DNA of 64,000 nucleotides. Origin: Isochrysis galbana (Eukaryota > Haptophyta > Isochrysidales > Isochrysidaceae). A program made the translations under genes and the position numbers. A model generated the notes under the pieces. The model was not told where the DNA came from. It saw nothing but the letters and a program-made list of their open reading frames with translations, and did not search any database. This document shows positions 58,216 through 64,000 of the stretch, one piece after another. Position 1 is the stretch's first letter; each line of letters opens with the position of its first letter. Location of the stretch: positions 1,214,202 to 1,278,201 of the forward strand of contig CM030938.1 in NCBI GenBank assembly GCA_018136815.1, written 5' to 3'.

Positions 58216-58998
58216 CTGCGCATTGGAGGCGGCAAAATGGGTGCCAACACCGCGTGAGGTCCCAACGCACAACGGGGCAAGGTGCGTGGCGTTCAGGGGA
58301 AGTTGCAGGCTGAGAGCTCCCAGTGGCGTCGGTGACCCTAGTGCGGCCTTCCCCTTCCTCCTTGCACACCCATCCCTCGCGATCCTGGTGTCAAAGACCC
58401 GCCACCTGCCCTTGCCATGGTAACATCTTGTCCCTTCATCACTCAATCTACGTCCATCTCCGCTCCAACTACCAGCGGGGCTGATCCATACGCGTCAGGT
58501 TTAGGCCAACGCTAACCCGTGGACGTAGTGCTCCCACTGCCAGACGCCCAGCAAGAGGTGAAGGGAAGAGCAAGGAGAATCGTAGGGGTGGAGGACAAAG
58601 GAAAGGATGGAAGGGAAAAGAAGGGAGAGAGTGGTCGAAGGGTCGGGAAAGGAGCAGAAAGAAGGAGAAAGTGAAGAAAGGAGAAGAGCGGAGGATAAGA
58701 GGGAGTTAGTGGAGGCGAGAGAGAGAGAGAGAGAGAGGAAGAGGCCCAAGAGAGCAGCAGCGCAAGAGCGCAGGGCGAGGAGAAATGAAGAGAGAGACAG
58801 AGAGGTGAGAGGGAGAGAAGAGAGGGAGATAGGAGAAGAGAGAGGATAGCAGAAAGAGGAGAGAGAGAGCAAAGAGAGGAGACCGAGGATAGAGAGAAGA
58901 GAAGAAGAGAGAGGAGAGGAGAGAGAGGAGAGAGAAAGATATAGACGGGAAGAAGCAGGTGTGAGGGAGGGCAACGTGATGAACGTGTGGGCTCTCAC
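58216..58998. other. probable intron or 5' region of the LRR gene with GA/CT tract
   Basis: From about 58600 to 58960 the plus strand is almost pure purine (GA-rich). On the strand of the LRR gene this is a pyrimidine tract directly before a GCGTCTGGCAG acceptor-like sequence near 58540. A short frame (WEHYVHGLALA, stop) follows that acceptor, so a further small exon is possible. Long frames through the tract are low complexity. Confidence 0.4.
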
Positions 58999-59115
58999 GG
59001 GTATCTCGAAGCTGTGCGGGCCGACACGTAGGTCCTCCACAAAGCACGACGAGCCCGCAGCCCCCGCCAGCGCCGCCAGCGCGCACAGCAGACGGCCGAC
59101 AGTCCAATCCCCCAT
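58999..59115 (-). CDS. signal-peptide first exon
   Basis: ATG at 59115 on the minus strand gives MGDWTVGRLLCALAALAGAA GSSCFVEDLRVGPHSFEIP, then a GTGAGA donor at 58998. The N-terminus has a classical signal peptide with a hydrophobic core (LLCALAALAGAA) and small residues before the likely cut. It ends in phase 0. It lies 783 bases upstream of the first placed LRR exon, which also starts in phase 0, so it may be the secretion signal of that protein. An independent short gene is the alternative. Confidence 0.5.
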
Positions 59116-59573
59116 CGCCGCACACTGCCACCCGACAGCAGAGAGAGAAAGTTTGGGGGGGGGGCGGGGGGCGGGTGGGGAAGAGAGAAAGAGGGGGGGG
59201 GGAGGGAGAGAGAGAGAGAGAGGAAGAGAGAGAGAGAGAGAAAGAAAGGGAGGGGGGAGGAGGAGGAGAGAGAGAGAGAGAGAGAAAGAGATGAGAGAGA
59301 GAGAGAGCCGACGGGGAGATAGTCGAGGCCACTTATAAAAGGGTCGCAGTATTTTTAGGCAGTGCCGGTCTTTTTTATAGTCGAGTAGATGGGAAGATGG
59401 GAAGCCGAAACGCAGCCAAGCTGAAAAATAAGAAGCGTGACCCAAGAGCAAAAAAAGGCAAAACAGGCCTAAATACACCATCTCAGAGAGCCCGAATTCA
59501 AAACCCAAAACGGCACCGGGCTTGCGGCGAGGCCGTTCTTGTTCTTGTTTCTTGTTCTTGTTCATCAGCCCAA
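59116..59573. repeat. GA microsatellites upstream of the signal-peptide exon
   Basis: GA tracts at 59190-59310 form a pyrimidine tract on the minus strand, directly upstream of the predicted start at 59115. The remaining part to 59573 contains a GTTCTTGTTTCTTGTTCTTG tandem at about 59540 and no gene. Confidence 0.6.
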
Positions 59574-59997
59574 CAGTGATGGTGCATCAGTCCGTCAGCT
59601 GACACCAACTTCGAGCTAACACTGACATCCGTAGCTGATGTCAGCTGATGAGGTCCATCAGCTGACATCACCTCAAAGGCTCTGAGCGAGCAGAATATCA
59701 GCTGACATCAGTGACCTGTGTCTTTGCTGCAAATCCCGCACGTGTTCGATAACGGGCCCCTAGCGGCTCAGGATGCTCTGTACGTGCGGTGTGCGATGCT
59801 GGGCGCGGGTTCGAACCCCAGTTTGGCTTGTTTTACATATTTTTTTCTCTGGCTGTAGAAAGTAAAGAGGACTGCGTGTTTTGTTTTTCTCCCCGCTCCA
59901 AGCTGCTGACAACTGACAACTGACATCAGTTGTCAGCTTGAGGTGAGAACTGACACTGATGAAAAAAACTGACGTCAGTACTGATGCACCATCACTG
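59574..59997. mobile_element. 424-bp hAT-type MITE
   Basis: CAGTGATGGTGCATCAGT (59574-59591) is perfectly mirrored as ACTGATGCACCATCACTG (59980-59997). CAGCCCAA abuts both ends (59566-59573 and 59998-60005), an 8-bp duplication with the CAG...CTG ends of hAT elements. CAGCTGACATCA-type motifs are repeated many times near both ends, in both orientations (59600-59710 and 59905-59970). The central 80 bases resemble a tRNA gene. No transposase is present. Confidence 0.92.
59750..59830 (+). ncRNA. tRNA-like core within the MITE
   Basis: The stretch contains TAGCGGCTCAGGATG, an A-box-like sequence, and, 32 bases on, GCGGGTTCGAACCCCAG, a perfect B box within a T-arm stem. Spacing suits a tRNA-derived Pol III promoter. 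The acceptor and anticodon stems do not fold cleanly, so this is more likely a degenerate tRNA or a SINE-like piece than a functional tRNA gene. Confidence 0.45.
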
Positions 59998-60727
59998 CAG
60001 CCCAACTACCAACTACCAACTAAGTTTATACTTGGTTCGCCCATGGGGGGGCACGAGCACGAGCCCCCCCCCCCCCCTCCTCCCCTGCCATGGGCCATGG
60101 GGAGGAACCACCCATCCTCCTAGCATGCCTGATGGCTTGCCAGGAGCCCACTGCCCTGCTGACTGCTGACCCACTCTCCCAATGACCCTAGCTGTGAAAA
60201 ACAGCGGTTGAGGTCTAGAAAACAGTAAAAACAGCTGCTTTTGGGAATGCGGAATGCAAAAAAAATAAAAACAGTGCGAAAAACAGTATAACAGTGGGGT
60301 CGTGGGGCCAAATACAGCAGGGGGGCCTCACCCCCCCCCCCAAGCTGACCTACAATACAATTAAATTTTTAACAAATTTTTATGGGTCGCGGCGCGGCAA
60401 AGGAACGGGACTAGCGCTCACTCAAGACAGGACTCCCTGCCGCGGCAAGCGCAAGCACCCTTCCCCCTTATGCCACCCAGCTCTTCACTAGCTTTCTTCC
60501 TGCGCTAGTTGGAGCGCCCCTCCCTCCATCCACACTCCACACTCAGACAGCCCCCACGCCAGGATCCTGTTCAGGTCTCGCAGGCAAGGGGGCCTAATGG
60601 GAGGGAGAGGAGCAACTCCTTAGAGAGGAACTGTGGGGAAGGAGATGTCTGAGTGGGGGCGCTATACCCTTGCGCTAGGCATGGGCAGCGACGCCGCCTC
60701 AAGACATGTCCTCCCTCTTGTCTTGAG
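59998..60727. other. intergenic, no gene seen
   Basis: It contains poly-C runs (60065-60078 and 60331-60341), AAAACAGT-type short repeats (60196-60296) and no supported gene. Confidence 0.4.
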
Positions 60728-61105
60728 TCTTGAGTCGAAATTATTGGTGCTTGAAACAGAGGACGAGGGGGTTTGTGCTTCTTGGGTTGGTTGTACTTGG
60801 AAGAGGGAGTGGGAGAGGGAGTCAAGTATTGGAAGAGGGCCCAAAGGGCACTGAGTTGTAGGTACTTGTGGCCCACAAGAGTGGGGTGAAAACGATACGT
60901 GTATCAACATGGGTCTTGAGTTAAAATTTTTGGTGCTTGAAACAGAGGGTGAGGGGGTTCGTGCTGTTTGGGTTGGTTGTGGTATGAAGGGGGAGTGGGA
61001 GAGGGAGTCTAGTGTTGAAAGAGGGCCCAAGGCAAGGCACTGAGCTGTAGATACTTGTGCCCCACAAGAGACAAGAGTGGGGTGAAGACAATAAGTGTGT
61101 CAACA
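60728..61105. repeat. two tandem units of about 185 bp
   Basis: TCTTGAGTCGAAATTATTGG, then TGCTTGAAACAGAGG and AAGAGGGCCCAA through CACAAGAGTGGGGTG (60728-60912), is repeated at 60913-61105 with about 10-15 percent changes and small insertions. It lies in otherwise gene-free DNA. Each unit carries GAGGGAGTGGGAGAGGGAGT. Confidence 0.8.
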
Positions 61106-61562
61106 TGTTGGCATGTTGGGAAACAGAGGCATGGGGTGCTCTCCATGGAAGCTATTGATGGTTGTGAAGTGCCCTCCCATGTTGGGTGCACTGATGGTAG
61201 AGGTTTCCACCATGGGGAGGGCAGCTGAGCTGCCCTCCCACATGAGGTGCTCTTGGTATGGGAGGGATTCCCACTGTTGGAGGGGGTCTCAAAGACCCCC
61301 CGCATGTTACGCAGAGCCATGGTGGCAACCTGTTCGGTGCCAGTGCTCGCCACCCCGCGCGCTCGCGCGGGTGTGGTTTGGATGGGCTGGATGGGCTTTG
61401 TTTGAGAGGGCTTTCTGACGAGCCGCCTCGGGCGGCGTGGGGCGTCCCAGGTGGGGCGCAGTGGCGAGGGGCGCCTGAGGCTCGGGAGCGGTCGCGGCAC
61501 GGGCGGCTCTGCCGCCGCTACCCGCGTGATTATCCTGAATAGTGGAATTTCACTATTCGGAA
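61106..61562. other. GC-rich spacer with palindromes
   Basis: GGGAGGGCAGCTGAGCTGCC CTCCC (61217-61241) is a palindrome with one central mismatch. GAATAGTGGAATTTCACTATTC, split here by wording, at about 61537-61558 has 8-bp arms. No gene is supported. Confidence 0.5.
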
Positions 61563-62308
61563 CCAGTGGGTAGTAGCCCTCCCCCTACAATAAAAAAATT
61601 TTCCAACTGGGAAGGTGCTGGTCCGAAGTTTTTTCTTCAGTGAAGGTGCAGGTGAAGGTGAGACTGCAGGAACTGCAGAACTGCAGGTGCAGGTGAAGAC
61701 ACGGTGAACGGGGCGCGCTGGGCGGCCAGTAGCCCGCCAAGGTGGCTGTTGATCGTGCTCGCGTGGGATTGCAAGTTGAGAGCCAAAATTGATCAAGTGG
61801 TGGGGCACACCGCCGAAGATCTGGTCGATCACCACGTGCGTGTGGCGCCGTTCGTCGCTGCAGCACTCTCGCAAGCTGCACCACTCCCGCAACAATGGGA
61901 ATGCGTGACGCTAAGCCTTCGCCTTTTGAAGGAGCCCAGCCGGAGAGCGCCTGACTCACCATTGGTTGCCAAATCTGCGACACCACTGACTTCGGGCGCT
62001 CGACTGGCGACCTCTGCGGCCTCAGTAGCATCCTCGCAGTTTGCCGCTGCAGCACTCGAGCAACCCCGGGAGTGCGCAACGCTACCCCTTCGCCGTCTGA
62101 AGGAGCCTAGGCCCGAGACATGACCATTAATGCAAGCCGGGGCGCTCAGATGACCCGCCCGCCCGCCCCCGGGCTCTGCCGGGGTCTCTGCAGGGCCTGC
62201 TGGGACATCTTCACCTGCGTCTTCACCTGCGTCGGCGTGCGGCATCGGCCAGCGGCTCAGTGCAGCCGCCGATATTCCCAGTTGTAATTATTTTTTATTC
62301 TACCCACA
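61563..62308. mobile_element. 0.75-kb inverted-repeat element with internal duplication
   Basis: Left GTGGGTAG, after a 14-base insert, continues AATAAAAAAATTTTCCAACT GGGAA. The right end is its inverse, TTCCCAGTTGTAATTATTTT TTATTCTACCCAC (about 62275-62308). Inside, a unit with GCTGCAGCACTC and a CCTTCGCC..TGAAGGAGCC end occurs twice (61857-61940 and 62045-62110). No target duplication could be fixed, and no transposase is visible, so this is a candidate nonautonomous DNA transposon. Confidence 0.5.
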
Positions 62309-62939
62309 TGGAGGTGGGTAGTGGAAATCGGATGTGGGTAGGTGAGTAGAACGATACCCAGTTATCTGGTTGCAGGCCTTACCCAGGGGTGGCGAGAGAG
62401 GGGGGCGGGGGGGGGGGGGGGGGCAACGCCGCCGGTCTACCTTTTTGTAAGAAAATACGAGAAAAAAAAACTCAGCGTCCTTAGGCGCATTCGCGCCGCG
62501 CTAGGAGAAATTTTATACCTCGATGTATTCAGTGTATCCGAATACAGCATGAATACTCCGAGAAGTGAGTATTCGTACTCATGAGTACTCCCAAAGAGCA
62601 GTATTCGTAGTACACCCGAACTCATAGTATTGTAGTGTAGTCAGTGTATTGTAGGTCAGCCCTGCCCCCCCCGCGCGGAACGCCTCTGCCTTTCTCTCGC
62701 GAGTCGCGAGAGTCGCTCGCGGCGTCGTCGCGCTCCCCTCCCCCCCATCCCCCATGGCCAGCCGCCCGGTCTTCAACCCCAACCCCACCCGGTCATCGCG
62801 ATCAGCGAGCCGGGTGGCACTTTTTTCTACATATTATGGCCTACCCCTATCCCTAGTGGAGCGTCCCTCTGGTATAGTGTGGCTGGTGTGGCTGTGGGAT
62901 GTGATGTGGGTGTGCTGCTTGCTGGCTGCTGCCAGCATC
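62309..62939. other. intergenic with remnants
   Basis: A poly-G run lies at 62405-62423. GAGTATTCGTACTCATGAGTACTC-like alternating motifs occur at 62560-62600. At about 62832-62852 TATTATGGCCTACCCCTA is close to the right terminus of the hAT element at 50882-51988 and may be an old solo end. No gene is supported. Confidence 0.4.
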
Positions 62940-63045
62940 ATCCATCATTGCTTCGTCCATCGCGGCGAGGGCAGCGGCAGCGAGGGTGGGAGGCGGCGCG
63001 CGCGCGCGCGCTCCATGACCCTATCTGTTTACTGATAGTTCTGAT
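62940..63045 (-). repeat. 5' end of the MERAPPPALAAMDDA element, second copy
   Basis: TTCGTCCATCGCGGCGAGGG through GGGAGGCGGCGCGCGCGC to GCTCCATGACCCTATC corresponds to 42287-42345. On the minus strand it again begins with Met and reads MERARARAAPPTLAAAAALA, then AMDEAMMDDA. The CGCG and GGCAGC expansions show slippage. The palindromic CTATCTGTTTACTGATAG next to it corresponds to the perfect palindrome at 42334-42352. Confidence 0.5.
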
Positions 63046-63294
63046 AATACCCATCTACTACGGATGTAGTAGCACATATTCATATTCAAATTCTACCGGT
63101 GTAGTAGGACATATTCGATGCCCTTTGGGCCCCAGACTCCCCCAGGGAGCCCCCACAACGAAGCGTTGAAAGAGTCCCCCCTTTCTTCTTGTGATCTATT
63201 TATTTCATTCACAGCGGCTCTTCCCGTCGGTCTCGCCGACGTCGGAGCTCTCTCTCCTGCCAGCTGACCGACCGCCTCGACTGCATCACGAATC
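63046..63294. other. 5' flank of the membrane-protein gene
   Basis: CATATTCATATTCAAATTCTA and related AT-rich steps lie at 63070-63120, and a pyrimidine-rich stretch precedes the start at 63295. No other feature was seen. Confidence 0.35.
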
Positions 63295-63784
63295 ATGAAT
63301 GGTGGTGTGATCATGCTTACCATCTCTCTGGCAGTGAACATCCTCGTGCTCGTGCCCGTCTGCGTCAACCTCGCCCGCAGCACTCTGCGCATGTCCAAGG
63401 TCTTCGGCCNNNNNNNNNNNNNNNNNNNNNNNNNNNNNNNNNNNNNNNNNNNNNNNNNNNNNNNNNNNNNNNNNNNNNNNNNNNNNNNNNNNNNNNNNNN
63501 NNNNNNNNNCGAGATCACCAGCACGAGACATCTTGTTTTGTGTCTACATGGCTATACTCGTTGCGTCAATCCTCTTGCTGGTCATGCTACGCACGGGCTC
63601 ACGCCTCCTCGCTACGCATGCATCCGGCGCCCTCTTGACAGTCCAAATCATCTACAAACTGTTGTCTTGCGTCGTTGTCGGTGGTGGTGTTCCGGACAAG
63701 CTTCCTTTCAACCCAGTTGTGGCCAGCAACGCCGCAATTGCAGTGCTCCATCTAGTGAGCCTCATCGTATGTTTTGTCCAGTGA
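63295..63784 (+). CDS. multi-pass membrane protein, interrupted by an assembly gap
   Basis: ATG 63295 gives MNGGVIMLTISLAVNILVLV with PVCVNLARSTLRMSKVFG, a first membrane helix, up to the gap at 63410. After the gap the frame that reads RSPARDILFCVYMAILVASI with LLLVMLRTGSRLL continues as TVQIIYKLLSCVVVGGGVPD and VVASNAAIAVLHLVSLIVCF, and ends at TGA 63782-63784. Four membrane helices are expected in all. The left and right parts are in different frames relative to the 100 N, which is normal for a gap of unknown size. No family was recognised. Right-hand flank sequence shows no further exon. Confidence 0.6.
63410..63509. other. assembly gap of 100 N
   Basis: Exactly 100 N within the membrane-protein gene, almost certainly a placeholder for an unknown length. 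Confidence 0.95.
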
Positions 63785-64000
63785 ATCATCGCATTGGGTG
63801 GGACAAAGTTCTTACTGGAAAATGCGCCGAATTCATTGTTCTGCCGGACTTCATCATCGCTCCAGGTAGCCAACCTTCGACCAATCTCTCTTCGTGTGAC
63901 TTGAAGTTTCCATTGCTCGAAGGGATGAGGTGTATTGGTCCATGGACTTATCCTCACTTCTGCGTTCGCCCTGGCTGAAACTACACCCGCGTGCGTTCAC
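63785..64000. other. right edge, no gene seen
   Basis: The last 216 bases follow the membrane-protein stop. No supported feature. Confidence 0.35.

Noticed and set aside
59750-59830. Functional tRNA gene
   Set aside because: The B box and T arm are good, but the acceptor and anticodon arms do not pair properly. It is listed as tRNA-like only.

Overview
This is a GC-rich eukaryotic nuclear window. The genes have short spliceosomal GT-AG introns (49 to about 250 bases), long protein-coding exons, many long homopolymer C/G and CT/GA tracts, two 100-base assembly gaps (35441-35540 and 63410-63509) and a heavy load of decayed transposons. A RAP-domain organellar RNA-binding protein, a leader on a pentose-phosphate enzyme and animal/algal-type transporter and molybdenum-cofactor genes suggest a unicellular, probably photosynthetic protist (haptophyte-like is my guess). 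The taxon cannot be fixed from the sequence alone.

Layout. 1-1319: 3' end of a GH51 alpha-L-arabinofuranosidase. 1320-6993: retrotransposon fragments, an unrecognised charged protein and a mariner-type MITE. 6994-13309: an 18-exon K-Cl cotransporter that I could rebuild exon by exon with consistent phases. 13310-17412: transposon graveyard (piggyBac-like tail, hAT tail, LINE tail, tandem poly-C repeats). 17413-19311: a protein with two glycosyltransferase-like domains, minus strand. 19312-23500: microsatellites and retroelement pieces. 23503-25881: RAP/OPR-like protein, minus strand. 26000-31190: tandem repeats and a 2-kb TIR element. 31192-33480: ARM-repeat protein. 33967-36724: proline-rich reading frame, gap, repeats. 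36725-39424: secreted Cys-containing protein in three exons, minus strand. 39425-42807: more transposon pieces. 42808-45273: a fusion of an FGGY (D-ribulokinase-like) sugar kinase and ribulose-5-phosphate 3-epimerase. 45522-48107: a modular repeat family with a shared start codon and leader, followed by a LINE tail. 48319-50499: gephyrin/Cnx1-like molybdopterin protein with an eroded G domain. 50649-56760: two TIR/TSD-bounded hAT elements, an ankyrin fragment and small frames. 57008-59115: leucine-rich-repeat gene with a possible signal-peptide exon. 59574-63060: hAT MITE with a tRNA-like core, minisatellites and an inverted-repeat element. 63295-63784: multi-pass membrane protein interrupted by a gap.

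The host genes do not form an operon or pathway cluster. They are separate genes embedded in mobile DNA. The clearest new observations are: three hAT-type elements and one mariner-type MITE with terminal inverted repeats and target duplications readable directly; two LINE 3'-end families that end in oligo-T on the sense strand; a cassette-like repeat that carries the same ATG-MRRYKK leader onto different downstream sequences; a conserved hairpin repeat downstream of two unrelated genes; a kinase-epimerase fusion; and a Cnx1-type protein whose MogA-like domain lacks the GGTG motif.
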